Assembly (NCBI RefSeq): GCF_038751955.1
Contig: NZ_JBCEXH010000004.1
Span: 124,001-188,000 of the forward strand
Origin: Methanocalculus natronophilus
GTDB taxonomy: Archaea > Halobacteriota > Methanomicrobia > Methanomicrobiales > Methanocorpusculaceae
Length of the DNA: 64,000 nt
Direction: 5' to 3'
Shown: positions 46,707 through 56,033 of the stretch, one piece after another
How the letters are laid out: every line of letters begins with the position of its first letter
How positions within the stretch are numbered: position 1 is the stretch's first letter
The notes under the pieces: model-generated
What the model was told of the DNA's origin: nothing
Databases searched by the model: none
What the model saw: only the letters and a program-made list of their open reading frames with translations
Position numbers and translations under genes: made by a program

Positions 46707-46816
46707 AGTGATGCTCCTGATATGTATCATTATTAATATTTGATATTATAAAAGCCCTCCCATTCCTTCAGCCTATACGGTGTCAGAGAATGTGAGGGAA
46801 AAAGAGAGGTGAATTA

Positions 46817-47377
46817 TTATATCATCCCGAGATTTGAGAGATCATTTAAGATTCTCTGAACAGCTCCCTTTGCATCTTCGGGCTGCTTTCCGCCTGTTAT
46901 GATCAGTTTGCCTGATCCAAAGAGGAGGACAACAACCTTTGGCTCTTCGAGCCGGTATACCAGTCCGGGGAACTGTTCGGGTTCATACTCGATTCTGTCA
47001 AGATTGAAGCCAACAGCAATTTTGTTGAGGTTAATCGGAGTTCCCAGATCGGCTGAGGTGACGATGTTCTGAATTTTATAGGTGAGTTTCTCAGGGATGT
47101 CTATCTTCAGATCCCTGAGCAGCCCCCCGAGTATCTCCAGTCCCTGGTTCAGGCTGTCGATGCTCTTTGCGCCGGTGAGCACAACTTTCCCTGAACCAAA
47201 AACAAGAGCAGCGATCTTTGGGTTCTGCATCCTCAGGACGACGCCAGGAAACCGCTTCTTATTATATTCAGCACCCTTTATCTCAGCAGCAAGTGATGGA
47301 AGATCGAGAAAATCGGTAACTTTTGCCGATGCAACGATATTTTCAATCTTGAGAGAATCCTCGGGATTGAATGTCAT
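46817..47377 (-). CDS. tbp: TATA-box-binding protein
   Basis: The archaeal general transcription factor TBP, 186 residues, with the two direct repeats of the saddle fold: LKIENIVASAKVTDFLDL...GVVLRMQNPKIAALVFGSGK and YKIQNIVTSADLGTPINL...GLVYRLEEPKVVVLLFGSGK. ATG 47377 is chosen over 47392 because a strong TATA box (TTTTTATATAC, 47399-47409) is centred 27 bases upstream, so the mRNA appears to be leaderless and starts at this ATG. TBP-encoding genes with their own TATA box raise the possibility of self-regulation. Confidence 0.97.
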   Translation of the reverse strand: MTFNPEDSLKIENIVASAKVTDFLDLPSLAAEIKGAEYNKKRFPGVVLRMQNPKIAALVFGSGKVVLTGAKSIDSLNQGLEILGGLLRDLKIDIPEKLTYKIQNIVTSADLGTPINLNKIAVGFNLDRIEYEPEQFPGLVYRLEEPKVVVLLFGSGKLIITGGKQPEDAKGAVQRILNDLSNLGMI

Positions 47378-47398
47378 GTTTATAAATACCACTATTCA

Positions 47399-47409
47399 GT
47401 ATATAAAAA
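47399..47409 (-). promoter_or_regulatory. tbp TATA box
   Basis: TTTTTATATAC on the minus strand, 27 bases upstream of the tbp ATG at 47377, implying a leaderless transcript. Confidence 0.65.
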
Positions 47410-47477
47410 CTTTGGCGGAAGAGATATCCCGCCCATTACCCTGCCTGCCCTGATTGCTGGCATCCGGGTTCTCTGTA

Positions 47478-49364
47478 TCATTCTTCGATGGTCGAGAGAT
47501 CCCCTGGATCTTCTCCGAGTTCCTGTGCCCTGAGGACTCTCCTCATGATTTTGCCGCTTCGTGTCTTTGGCAGAGAGTCGGCAACCCTGATCTCGGAGGG
47601 AACCGCAATCGGGCCGAGGGTGATCCTGACATGGTAGGCGAGATCCTGTTTGAGTTTTGGCGTCTCGACGATCCCCTCCCGCAGGAGCACAAATGCCAGG
47701 ATCCGGTTGCCTTTCATCTCATCAGGAATACCAACGACTGCTGCCTCCGCAACGGCCTTGTGAGCGACGAGTGCGCTCTCCACCTCGGCAGTGCCGATGT
47801 TATGGCCTGAGACGATGATCAGGTCGTCTGAGCGCCCAAGGATCATGATGTACCCTTCGTCATCCCTGACCGCAAGATCGCTTGCCTGGAAGCTGTTGCC
47901 AGGCCCGCTCCAGTACTGACGGTATCTCTCTTCATTCTGGTGAACCATACGCGCCATTGATGGCCAGGGCTCCTTGATGATCAGCTGGCCGGAGACGCCC
48001 GGAGGAACGGGATTGCCCTCCTTATCGACGATGTCGACAAGAACACCGGGTATTGGTTTCCCGGCAAATCCCGGCTTCATCGGCTCCCCGATCATAGTGG
48101 TGATCATGTGCATGCCAGTCTCGGTCTGCCACCAGGTGTCGATAATCGGGAGTCTGCCTTTCCCAATCGTATGGTAATACCATTCGAATGCCTCAGGATT
48201 CAGCGGTTCACCTACCGATCCGAGCAGACGCAGCGTGGAGAGGTCATATTGATTCGGATACTCTTCTCCAAACCTCATGAACATCCGGATCGCTGTTGGG
48301 GCGGTGTAGAGGATTGAGACGCCGAATTTTTCGATATATTTCCACCAGATGCCCGGATCCGGGTAGTCTGGCGTTCCTTCGGTGATAAAGATGGTCGCGC
48401 CCATCAGAAGCGGCCCATAGACGATATAGGAGTGGCCGGTGATCCATCCGGGATCGGCTGTACACCAGAAGACATCAGAGTCCCTGATGTCCAGGACATA
48501 CTTGCTTGTGTAGTAGGTCCCGACCATGTAGCCTCCTGTTGTATGGACAATGCCCTTGGGCTGCCCGGTGGTTCCGGAGGTATAGAGGATGAAGAGCGGA
48601 TCTTCGGCATCCATAGACTCGGGTGCACATGTTTTTACACTCCTCTCCATCAGTTCGTAAAAGTCCCACTCAAAATCGGGGATGAGGTTGATCTTTGGGC
48701 TCTGTGACCGGTAGACAACGACATGGTCGACTGTTGTTGCATTGATAAGCGCCTCTTCAAGGATAGGCTTCAGCGGGATCGTCTTTCCACGCCTGATACT
48801 GGCATCAGCAGTAATGACAACTTTTGCTCCTGCCCCGGTTATGCGTGCATGGAGTGCGTCTGATCCAAATCCTGCAAAGACAACTGAATGGACTGCTCCA
48901 ATCCGTGCACACGCAAGCATCGCGATAACCTGCTCGGGGACATTTGGCATGTAGATGCAGACGGTATCGCCTTTTGCAACGCCAAGGCTCTTCAGTCCGT
49001 TTGCAAACCGCTCTACCTCACGGAGAAGCTGCCAGTAGGTATAGCTTTTTGTTGTTCCGTCGTCGCCCTGCCAGAAGAGTGCGACTTTGTTCCTCCGGTG
49101 GCTCCCGATATGCCTGTCAAGGCAGTTGAAGGAGATATTGGTCTTTCCGTTGACAAACCAGCGGGCAAAGGGGTGCTGCCAGTCTTTTACGGTATCAAAC
49201 GGCTGGAACCATTCGAGTTCATTGCTTATCCGAGCCCAGAATCCATCCGGATCAGTGAGATAACCCTGGTAGACATGGTCAGCATCTTTGACAAACGCAT
49301 CTTTACAGAAGATGGGATCGGGCATGTATGTTTTTGTACTCAGCTTCACCTGTTTCTCGGTCAT
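47478..49364 (-). CDS. acs: Acetyl-CoA synthetase, AMP-forming
   Basis: A 628-residue ANL-superfamily enzyme that activates acetate to acetyl-CoA with ATP. The P-loop [19 protein letters not shown], the acetate pocket tryptophan in [12 protein letters not shown], the hinge [23 protein letters not shown] and the catalytic lysine in [15 protein letters not shown] are all present. The start [19 protein letters not shown] at 49364 gives a normal length. With the cdh operon this allows acetate assimilation or the first step of acetate use; the enzyme costs two phosphate bonds. No acetate kinase or ADP-forming synthetase is in the window. Confidence 0.96.
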   Translation of the reverse strand: MTEKQVKLSTKTYMPDPIFCKDAFVKDADHVYQGYLTDPDGFWARISNELEWFQPFDTVKDWQHPFARWFVNGKTNISFNCLDRHIGSHRRNKVALFWQGDDGTTKSYTYWQLLREVERFANGLKSLGVAKGDTVCIYMPNVPEQVIAMLACARIGAVHSVVFAGFGSDALHARITGAGAKVVITADASIRRGKTIPLKPILEEALINATTVDHVVVYRSQSPKINLIPDFEWDFYELMERSVKTCAPESMDAEDPLFILYTSGTTGQPKGIVHTTGGYMVGTYYTSKYVLDIRDSDVFWCTADPGWITGHSYIVYGPLLMGATIFITEGTPDYPDPGIWWKYIEKFGVSILYTAPTAIRMFMRFGEEYPNQYDLSTLRLLGSVGEPLNPEAFEWYYHTIGKGRLPIIDTWWQTETGMHMITTMIGEPMKPGFAGKPIPGVLVDIVDKEGNPVPPGVSGQLIIKEPWPSMARMVHQNEERYRQYWSGPGNSFQASDLAVRDDEGYIMILGRSDDLIIVSGHNIGTAEVESALVAHKAVAEAAVVGIPDEMKGNRILAFVLLREGIVETPKLKQDLAYHVRITLGPIAVPSEIRVADSLPKTRSGKIMRRVLRAQELGEDPGDLSTIEE

Positions 49365-49532
49365 ATATTGCCTCCGAAATTGACATGATTAATGATGTAG
49401 ATTACCGTATCCGGTTCACCGGCATGATATAAAAACATGGTATGGTCTTCTGCTGGAAAAAGAGAAAAATATAAGAGGGGTGCTTCTGTGTCTGATGGCT
49501 GAAGCAGCTCTCCATGTGAGTTGTAAAACGGC

Positions 49533-49847
49533 CTAATCGTATTCCCGCCAGGTGTGTTCACAGGCAACACACCGGAAGAACCTGACCTCACTCTCGTCAG
49601 CAGAGCGCAGCTGCCGAAGCCACCAGTATGCTGTGTTATGCCCGCATTCCGGACATCTCATCGCACAGGTCGGGAGCGTCGCGATCTTGTTCTCATCATC
49701 AACAATGACGATCTCCTTCTCGGTTCGTTCCTTTGTCACCTGAAATGATTCCGAATCAGTGATCTCTTCAGAATAGTCACACCGGCGGCAGTGCATCCGT
49801 CCGGAGCGCGCGATCATGAGGCTCTTACATTCTGGGCAAAAACGCAT
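49533..49847 (-). CDS. tfs: Transcription factor S (TFS, RNA polymerase cleavage factor)
   Basis: A 104-residue archaeal homologue of TFIIS/RPB9 that stimulates RNA cleavage in backtracked RNA polymerase. The N-terminal zinc ribbon is MRFCPECKSLMI...MHCRRCDYSE and the C-terminal ribbon is MRCPECGHNTAYWWLRQLRSADESEVRFFRCVACEHTW. The catalytic acidic pair of the latter sits in SADES (residues ~78-82), so it should be active. It reads in the same direction as acs, with 168 bases between. Confidence 0.96.
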   Translation of the reverse strand: MRFCPECKSLMIARSGRMHCRRCDYSEEITDSESFQVTKERTEKEIVIVDDENKIATLPTCAMRCPECGHNTAYWWLRQLRSADESEVRFFRCVACEHTWREYD

Positions 49848-49949
49848 GACTGTACTATTATGCCTGAGACGTTTAAAGAATGCCGCATCTGGCGATGGTA
49901 CTGGTACGTTCCCCTGGTTTTTTCTTATCAGACGACCAATCTATCCTGA

Positions 49950-50801
49950 ATGAATGAGTACCTGGTCTTTCTATCCTGTATTGGTTTTCTTCTTTTTCTG
50001 ATACCAAACAGGTACCGATGGTATGCAGGCATCATCGGCTGGGCGTCCATATCCCTGCTTCTCTTACTTGAGCTGCCAGGTTTTCTCGAGATTAACAACT
50101 TCCTCTATCCGACAATCGGCATCCTTTCGGTTCCCTTTGTCTACCTGACAGCGCGGCGTCTGCTGGCAGAAGATCAGGCTATCGGCTCACTTACAAAAGC
50201 AGCGGCGTTTTCATTTCTCATCTATGCACCGTTTGGGTTCATTGATCCACTTCGAAACTGGCTGATAGCAGTCGTTGTCGACCAGACATATTTTGTCCTG
50301 TCGCTTCTCAAGTATCCAGTCACCCTGTACTCATGGAATACCTTCATGGCAGGGTCAATACCCGGCAGTGATCTCGGATTCCGGGTTGAGATTGTCCTTG
50401 GGTGCACGGGAATTGCCAGCATCGCCATCATGCTTGCGGTTGCAAATATGGTGCCGACGACTCTCCGGCAGAAGGTCCTCGCCTTTCTCCTGATAGCACC
50501 AACCATCTATATTCTCAATCTCTTCAGGAACGCCTATGTCATCATGGCATATACCGGCCAGTGGTACCCCTGGCTTCCTGAGCTTGTGGGACGGGGAGCC
50601 TATGGCTATGAGAGTTTCTTCTGGGCACACAATGTCGTCTCTGAACTACTGGCCCTTGCACTTCTCATTGGAATGGCTTATGCGCTCTTCCGACTCATCC
50701 CCGATCTCGGGGTGATGGCAGAGCAGCTGATTTCCAGGTATATTCATGATAGCAGAGAGCTTGTGGCCGGGTTCAGGCAAGCCGTTTTGAGAGGTAGATG
50801 A
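49950..50801 (+). CDS. artA: Archaeosortase A
   Basis: A polytopic membrane protease-transpeptidase of 283 residues that cleaves the C-terminal PGF tail of surface proteins and attaches them to lipid. The catalytic residues are Cys ~151 (LGCTGI), Arg ~193 (NLFRNA) and a histidine ~227 (WAHNVV) where homologues may have Arg. Eight or so hydrophobic helices are visible from the N-terminus. The convergent neighbour is a CDP-alcohol phosphatidyltransferase, overlapping by 29 bases; in Haloferax, ArtA function depends on phospholipid headgroup synthesis, which makes this pairing meaningful. No PGF-tailed substrate was recognised in the window. Confidence 0.9.
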   Translation: MNEYLVFLSCIGFLLFLIPNRYRWYAGIIGWASISLLLLLELPGFLEINNFLYPTIGILSVPFVYLTARRLLAEDQAIGSLTKAAAFSFLIYAPFGFIDPLRNWLIAVVVDQTYFVLSLLKYPVTLYSWNTFMAGSIPGSDLGFRVEIVLGCTGIASIAIMLAVANMVPTTLRQKVLAFLLIAPTIYILNLFRNAYVIMAYTGQWYPWLPELVGRGAYGYESFFWAHNVVSELLALALLIGMAYALFRLIPDLGVMAEQLISRYIHDSRELVAGFRQAVLRGR

Positions 50802-51405
50802 TCCGCTGGATAGCAGAGAGATTTGTGCAGAGCGCGATGATGATGATGGATACCCAGATGAATCCTGTCACGCCCCCGAGAATTAAGACAAGGAGGGTTT
50901 CGGGCCTGCCAAAGAACCCGACTCCTTCCAGTGGGTCATCAATTTTTCCGCAGACCCGGTCTGAGAACCCGACTTCCGCATAGACAACCGGCTTGATGAA
51001 GGTGTTCATCATTGAGCCGATGATGGCAACAGCGACAATTCCAAAATCTGCAATCGGGGGGACTGGAGCTATTTCTGAGATGATGGCAACTCCTGAGAGG
51101 CCAACCCCGAGGAGTGCGAGTACATCAATGTACTTATCGATAATCCAGTCGAGAACCGCGCCGAAACAACTGTTCCTGTCGGTCTTCCGCGCGACACTCC
51201 CGTCAACAAGATCGAGCACCGCAGAGATGAAGAGGAGCAGTGATCCAAGCAGAAATTCCCGGTATGCAAATGCGGCGGCGCATGCTATACCAAAGAGTAA
51301 CGAGAGGATTGTTATCTGGTTGGGAGTGAGGCCCAGCCGTACGCAGAGATTTGCGAGAGGTTCGAGATACCTGATACAGCGTGGCCGGAGTGCGGTGATA
51401 TTCAT
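50773..51405 (-). CDS. CDP-alcohol phosphatidyltransferase
   Basis: A 210-residue integral membrane enzyme that displaces CMP from a CDP-lipid or CDP-alcohol to build polar lipids. The family motif is DLVDGSVARKT...FGAVLDWIIDKYID (~residues 65-95), with the four aspartates, the Gly and the Ala-Arg all in register. Several hydrophobic helices surround it (LTILSLLFGIACAAAFAY, LLLFISAVLDLVD, LVLILGGVTGFIWVSIII). The product could be archaetidylserine, archaetidylglycerol phosphate or archaetidylinositol phosphate; sequence alone does not decide. Convergent with artA. Confidence 0.87.
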   Translation of the reverse strand: MNITALRPRCIRYLEPLANLCVRLGLTPNQITILSLLFGIACAAAFAYREFLLGSLLLFISAVLDLVDGSVARKTDRNSCFGAVLDWIIDKYIDVLALLGVGLSGVAIISEIAPVPPIADFGIVAVAIIGSMMNTFIKPVVYAEVGFSDRVCGKIDDPLEGVGFFGRPETLLVLILGGVTGFIWVSIIIIALCTNLSAIQRIIYLSKRLA

Positions 51406-51490
51406 GGTCTCTTCACGGTTTTGATGGCTGGTTGAAATGATCCTATATTCTTAAGGCATTCAACGAGATATATCAATGCTGAGGATCAGT

Positions 51491-52180
51491 ATGAGGCAGC
51501 ATCCAGAAAAACCCCACGTACTCATGATGTCAGAGATTACAGCAGACGGGAAACTTACACTCAAAAAGGATGCGTCAAGCAAGATCCTGATGAAATATAT
51601 GGCTGAGGAGACCGAACTCCTCCTCCACAGGACACGGGCCGCATGCGACGCCATCATGGTCGGGTCGCAGACCATCCGTATCGACAATTCCTTTCTCACT
51701 GTCCGGAAAGTCCCGGGGAAGAGTCCTCTCCGGGTTATCCCAAACAGCAGGGGAGATCTCCCTCTCTCCTCAAATATCTTTAAATCAGATGCAAAGACCG
51801 TTATTGCGGTCTCTGACGCAGCTCCGGCTGAAAATGTGCAGGCAATCCGCGCAACTGGCGCTGACGTGGTTGTTGCGGGATCAGATCAGATCGATCTCCC
51901 CTCTCTTCTCTCAGTTCTCTCTGACCAGTATGGTGTAAGAAAGATGATGGTCGAGGGGGGACCGACCCTGAACTGGCATATGCTCCATCACCGGCTTGTT
52001 GATGAGATCCGGCTCATCCACCTTCCCTTCATTGTCGGAGGGGATGATACGCCATCACTTGTTGGCGGTATGCATATCGAGAGTGAGGATGAGATGATCA
52101 GGCTTGATCTCAGGAATCATTATCTCTGTGGCACAAACCTTGTAACGGAGTACGATGTACTCTATCCGGCGATAGTATGA
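51491..52180 (+). CDS. arfC: 2,5-diamino-6-(ribosylamino)pyrimidinone 5'-phosphate reductase
   Basis: A RibD C-terminal-type reductase of ~229 residues in archaeal riboflavin and coenzyme F420 synthesis. NADPH-binding features are MMSEITADGKLTL, RAACDAIMVGSQTIRIDN and GVRKMMVEGGPTLNWHML. The last block, MVEGGPTLN, is the family signature. ATG 51491 has GAGGAT in front; ATG 51476 is in frame and possible. The stop overlaps the sppA ATG by four bases. The first step of the pathway (ArfA/ArfB) is not encoded nearby. Confidence 0.92.
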   Translation: MRQHPEKPHVLMMSEITADGKLTLKKDASSKILMKYMAEETELLLHRTRAACDAIMVGSQTIRIDNSFLTVRKVPGKSPLRVIPNSRGDLPLSSNIFKSDAKTVIAVSDAAPAENVQAIRATGADVVVAGSDQIDLPSLLSVLSDQYGVRKMMVEGGPTLNWHMLHHRLVDEIRLIHLPFIVGGDDTPSLVGGMHIESEDEMIRLDLRNHYLCGTNLVTEYDVLYPAIV

Positions 52181-52965
52181 ATGTGATAGAACGGGAGATT
52201 CAGAAAGTCAGGAGGAGGAAAAAACTCAAGCTTGTTTTTCTTGGTTTGTTCTTTCTCGTCATTGGCATATTCGCCATTCTGGGCTTCCTGAGCCTTGCAG
52301 ATCCTCTCTCTCTAAGTGATGTTTCTGTGGTTCGGGTCGAAGGACTCATGGTTACTGGTCCTGGAAAATCAGCCAGCCATATCGGGAGCGAATATGTCGG
52401 TGCAGAGATCCGAAAGGCAGCTGACGATCCCCTGACACGTGCAATTGTCCTCAGGATAGACTCTCCCGGCGGCACCCCTGCAGCAGCACAGGAGATTATC
52501 CGTGATATCACCTATGCAAAGGAGAAGAAACCGGTTGTCGTCTCAATGGGAGATGCTGCACCCTCGGCAGCATACTATATCGCCGCCTATGCCGACCGCA
52601 TTTATTCAAGCCCGGATACGATGACGGGCGGCATCGGGGTTATGTGGGTCTTCTATGATCTGAGCAGGCAGTTTGACCTTGAAGGAATTGAAGTGGATGT
52701 GGTCAAGTCCGGTGATATGAAGGATATGACCCACCCCTACCGCACCATCTCGCCGGATGAGGAGGCTGTTGCCCAGGAACTTGTTGATGCCAGCTTCGAC
52801 CGGTTGTTTGATGATATCAGCAGCCAGCGGAATATCACACGCGAGTCTATTGAAGATGGGCGCCTGATCCGCGGGGAAGATGCGATTGCCCTTGGGCTTG
52901 TCGATGAGATCGGAAACCTCCAGGATGCGATAGCCGGCGCGCGGGCAATGGCCCGGGCGCGGTGA
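52177..52965 (+). CDS. sppA: Signal peptide peptidase SppA (S49 family), short archaeal form
   Basis: A 262-residue membrane-anchored serine protease. An N-terminal basic stretch (QKVRRRKKLK) precedes one transmembrane helix (LVFLGLFFLVIGIFAILGFL). The catalytic serine is in GDAAPSAAYYIAAYADRIY (~residue 130) and the catalytic lysine in VVKSGDMKDM (~177). The core RIDSPGGTPAAAQEI is conserved. The active site should face outside the cytoplasm. It is co-translated with arfC, an unrelated gene, so the pairing looks incidental. Confidence 0.93.
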   Translation: MNVIEREIQKVRRRKKLKLVFLGLFFLVIGIFAILGFLSLADPLSLSDVSVVRVEGLMVTGPGKSASHIGSEYVGAEIRKAADDPLTRAIVLRIDSPGGTPAAAQEIIRDITYAKEKKPVVVSMGDAAPSAAYYIAAYADRIYSSPDTMTGGIGVMWVFYDLSRQFDLEGIEVDVVKSGDMKDMTHPYRTISPDEEAVAQELVDASFDRLFDDISSQRNITRESIEDGRLIRGEDAIALGLVDEIGNLQDAIAGARAMARAR

Positions 52966-52973
52966 ACCAGACC

Positions 52974-52991
52974 TTTTTTTTTTAAAAAAAA
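52974..52991. terminator. T10/A8 tract between convergent genes
   Basis: Ten T's followed by eight A's, nine bases after sppA and ~60 bases after truD. On both strands transcription would meet an oligo-T run, consistent with archaeal intrinsic termination in both directions. Confidence 0.55.
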
Positions 52992-53053
52992 CCGGATGAG
53001 GGTTTTTCCGGAAGATGAATGGCTGCCTGTTGGGTAAAACCAGGGCTCGTTCT

Positions 53054-54319
53054 TCAGACCAGGGATAATGGGTCCCCTTTCATGAACTCGCGGCATACCG
53101 ATGTCGCATACTGGCCGGGGGGAAGTGTAAATGTAAGGATGACCGTATTCTCCTCAAGTACTGAATGAATATCCGTATTCAGGGAAATTGACCTGAGAGC
53201 TCCGTCAAAAGCAGTTTTCAGGAATTGTGATGCGCGTTTGAAGGAATCTTCGGTGATACCGTGCTCCCGGGATAGGCTGATCATATAGGTCTCCATCGGC
53301 CCGGGATTTTGAATCCCTGTTCCGCCGGGTAAGAACGCAGCTACTTCTGCCCGCTGCCGTCTGATATGCTGGCGAGCTGTCGGGAGGTTCTGTTCGGTTG
53401 CGATGTCTGATCGTTTGTTTCCAAAGATGAGTCTGTCACCGGGCTCGGGCTCACCTGGTGCAAATCCGCGATCAAAGCGGTCGCTGAGGGCTGCATTGAA
53501 GATATAGGACTGCCAGGCTGAGACAAACATTGAGCCAAGCGTTTTGGGGAGTTGTGTGAGTGCTCCCTGGTAATCACCGGTGTTTTTTGTGAGGTGGTCC
53601 AGCATGGCACGCTCGAATCCAAGCCGCACCGGGAGCGCATGGAGTGCCTCTTTTGCATCTCCGGTCTCCCGGAATGCAGCACGCGCATCCCTGACAAATG
53701 CGTCCTCATTTGGAAACGCCTCCCCGATATAGGTCATGACCGCATCCTGGTAGTCGCCCAGGAGGATCGCTTTGCCGATACGATGGGTGATCGGTTTCTG
53801 GGCGCCGAACCTCTGAACACCGTAATAGTTCGGGATGCCGGATCTCACGGTCTCTGCAATCTCCGGAATGGATTGCATCATCTCCTTCTCACAGTCACGG
53901 ATGGTGATCGTAAACTGGTTGCCCAAAAGATCCCCAAGTGAGAGTCCAAACTGGTGGGAGCCGGCAACCTCGATTGTCATATCCTTCAGCGAGAGCCTGC
54001 GTATTGCATCAGCATCGACTTTGTAGAGTGAGATGTAATGAGTTGCAATGGCGTTTCTGTCCTTTGTGCCAGCCCATCCTATCCGCTTCCTGCTGATCCC
54101 AAGCCTCTTTGCTATCTCGTGGATGGCATGCTGGTGCTCCCAGGAGCGGCGGGTTACTTTGCAGATCAGGTACGGCCCGCTCCCGGTGAATGGCTTTGGA
54201 ATCTCGTCCACGACGAAGTCTTCAGGGATGGTCCTCAGCTTTCCTCCGATGCCGGGATGGTCGTCTCCATAGTACCGCATCTGCAGCTCGTGTTCCAGGG
54301 GGTGGGTGCTTGGCTTCAT
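53054..54319 (-). CDS. truD: tRNA pseudouridine(13) synthase TruD
   Basis: A 421-residue enzyme that makes pseudouridine 13 in tRNA. The N-terminal GGKLRTIPEDFVVDEIPK, the catalytic-aspartate block IGWAGTKDRNAIATHYISL, and GIPNYYGVQRFGAQKPITHRIG are typical. The usual inserted TRUD domain follows in the middle. The C-terminus (TFTLPPGQYATSVCREFMKGDPL) closes the fold. The ATG overlaps the pth2 stop by four bases. Both proteins act on tRNA or peptidyl-tRNA, a plausible reason for the operon. Confidence 0.95.
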   Translation of the reverse strand: MKPSTHPLEHELQMRYYGDDHPGIGGKLRTIPEDFVVDEIPKPFTGSGPYLICKVTRRSWEHQHAIHEIAKRLGISRKRIGWAGTKDRNAIATHYISLYKVDADAIRRLSLKDMTIEVAGSHQFGLSLGDLLGNQFTITIRDCEKEMMQSIPEIAETVRSGIPNYYGVQRFGAQKPITHRIGKAILLGDYQDAVMTYIGEAFPNEDAFVRDARAAFRETGDAKEALHALPVRLGFERAMLDHLTKNTGDYQGALTQLPKTLGSMFVSAWQSYIFNAALSDRFDRGFAPGEPEPGDRLIFGNKRSDIATEQNLPTARQHIRRQRAEVAAFLPGGTGIQNPGPMETYMISLSREHGITEDSFKRASQFLKTAFDGALRSISLNTDIHSVLEENTVILTFTLPPGQYATSVCREFMKGDPLSLV

Positions 54320-54678
54320 AGGAGTTTTAATTCTGCGGTGATGCGGTCAAGGATCTCGCTTTTTGCTGGCCCAAGGCCAAGGGCAGTGACGGTTCCAGGG
54401 GGGATCTCGGTGAGGCCTGCATCCTGGATGATGGATGTGGGAATGCTGTTTGCCTCAGCGATAACCTTCAGTTCAAAGAGCGCCCGCTCACCGGTTGCCT
54501 TCAGTGCGACCTTCTTCTGCCCTTCATCCATCCATGCACGCTTTGAGGCTGCAGTGGCTTTCTCAGAGGCGCCGACTGCGGCATGAGCAAGCTGGGCGCA
54601 TTTCTTGCCGCAGCTCATCTTGAGGTCGTCCCGGATGATCAGGCATTGTTTCCATACAAACTCAGGTGATTGACTCAT
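54316..54678 (-). CDS. pth2: Peptidyl-tRNA hydrolase Pth2
   Basis: A 120-residue enzyme of the archaeal/eukaryotic type that releases peptides from peptidyl-tRNA. Landmarks are LIIRDDLKMSCGKKCAQLAHA (the characteristic catalytic region near the N-terminus), KATGERALFELKVIAEA and AGLTEIPPGTVTALGLGP at the end. It is the promoter-proximal gene of a pth2-truD operon. The full length is normal for the family. Confidence 0.95.
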   Translation of the reverse strand: MSQSPEFVWKQCLIIRDDLKMSCGKKCAQLAHAAVGASEKATAASKRAWMDEGQKKVALKATGERALFELKVIAEANSIPTSIIQDAGLTEIPPGTVTALGLGPAKSEILDRITAELKLL

Positions 54679-54775
54679 CGTGCTGTACCTGTTGGTTGGG
54701 TATTGATGAAATACATGTCCTGCAGGCAGTGTGTCTCTTCGGTATGCTTATTTTGTTATCCTGTGAGGATTAGCC

Positions 54776-55249
54776 ATGACTGAACTCGTTGTAGGGATGC
54801 CTGCGCCGGATTTCTGCCTCCCTGATGCAGATGAACAGATGGTCTGCCTCTCCGAACACAGAGGGAGGTTTGTGGTCGTCTATTTCTACCCAAGGGACAA
54901 CACATCAGGCTGTACGCTTGAGGCACGATCCTTTACTGAAGAGCTGGATGCATTTACTGATGCAAATGCAGTGGTTCTTGGGATCAGCCCTGATTCTCCA
55001 AAAAGCCATAAACGGTTTGCTGAAAAACAGAGCCTCGCGGTAACCCTGCTCTCGGATCCTGATCACATGGTGAGTGATGCCTATGGTGTCTGGGTTTTGA
55101 AGAAGATGTATGGGAGAGAGTCGATGGGTATTCTCCGGAGCACGTTCTTACTTGATCCTGAAGGAAAAATTGCTCATATCTGGCGAAAAGTGAAGGTAAA
55201 AGGTCATGTTGACGAGGTGATGGCAAAGCTTCTGGAACTCCGGAGCTAG
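54776..55249 (+). CDS. bcp: Bcp-type peroxiredoxin
   Basis: A 157-residue thiol peroxidase that reduces hydrogen peroxide and organic hydroperoxides. The peroxidatic cysteine is in YPRDNTSGCTLEARSF (C46). The usual resolving cysteine five residues later in classic Bcp (GCTxEAxxC) is absent, being replaced by serine, so it may act as a 1-Cys enzyme or use another partner thiol; two further cysteines (DFCLPDADEQMVCLSE) lie near the N-terminus. The rest, GISPDSPKSHKRFAEKQSL and GILRSTFLLDPEGKIAHIW, is standard. Confidence 0.92.
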   Translation: MTELVVGMPAPDFCLPDADEQMVCLSEHRGRFVVVYFYPRDNTSGCTLEARSFTEELDAFTDANAVVLGISPDSPKSHKRFAEKQSLAVTLLSDPDHMVSDAYGVWVLKKMYGRESMGILRSTFLLDPEGKIAHIWRKVKVKGHVDEVMAKLLELRS

Positions 55250-55291
55250 GTATGGTCTCTCCTGGCTCTCTCTTTTTTCCGGGAGCAGACG

Positions 55292-55984
55292 TCAGGTTTC
55301 CATGGCATCCCATCCCGGACAGGAGAGCTCGCATGCACGGCAGTGTTCAATTAACCCGCAGCCTGATGCTTTATCTGAATTCATCCGCTTGAAGCACTTT
55401 TCCCGGCTGTATATCCCTTCTTCAAGGGCGTTCATCGGGCAGGAATCAATACAATGGCCCGGACATCCGGTGCAGGGGGTGTCTGGCTGAAGTGGGCTGG
55501 TGGTTGTTGTATCGAGGTTTATCCAGACTGCCCGGAACCTGATCTGCGCATCGAAACCTTTGACCAGCACCAGGTTGCTTCGTCCCATGATGCCAAGGCC
55601 GGCCATGCAGGCGGCATCTTTGAGATAGATTCCGCCATGGAAGAGCTGGTAGGGGATTACTGACGCACTGATGCCATATGTCTCTTCAAGCCACGCAGAC
55701 AGCGCTTTTCCAATGGCTGCAAGGTGCTGATCTCCCGGGGTGCCACGGTCTTCTTCCCATAAATCCAGTTCCGGATCTGATCGGTCATGGGAGAGGCCGA
55801 GGATGATATAGGATCCATGCTCCCTCTCTGATCCCTGGTAGCCGTCTGCTACTGCCGAGGGGCAGTTGATGAGGTCCCGTGCCGGGACAAACCCCACGCA
55901 ATCCGCACCGAGTAGGAGGGCCTGGTTCTGGATTGCTTCTTTGATTGCGGGATCGTTTTGTCTTCTCTCTTTCTGGTGCATCAC
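55292..55984 (-). CDS. QueG-like 4Fe-4S protein, short
   Basis: A 230-residue protein with the same core seen in the cdh-linked protein at 16499: DAACMAGLGIMGRSNLVLV followed by AQIRFRAVWINLDT. Two Fe-S motifs follow: CTGCPGHCIDSCPMNALE and, at the C-terminus, CGLIEHCRACELSCPG. It is shorter than epoxyqueuosine reductase and lacks its HEAT repeats and cobalamin signatures, so it is probably a different reductase of this superfamily. The genomic partner is not evident; it stands between bcp (convergent) and the phosphoesterase (divergent). Confidence 0.75.
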   Translation of the reverse strand: MMHQKERRQNDPAIKEAIQNQALLLGADCVGFVPARDLINCPSAVADGYQGSEREHGSYIILGLSHDRSDPELDLWEEDRGTPGDQHLAAIGKALSAWLEETYGISASVIPYQLFHGGIYLKDAACMAGLGIMGRSNLVLVKGFDAQIRFRAVWINLDTTTTSPLQPDTPCTGCPGHCIDSCPMNALEEGIYSREKCFKRMNSDKASGCGLIEHCRACELSCPGWDAMET

Positions 55985-56033
55985 AATCTGTCTTCAGATT
56001 GCATTGGCCTCCTCAAGAAGGCTTTGGAACTAT

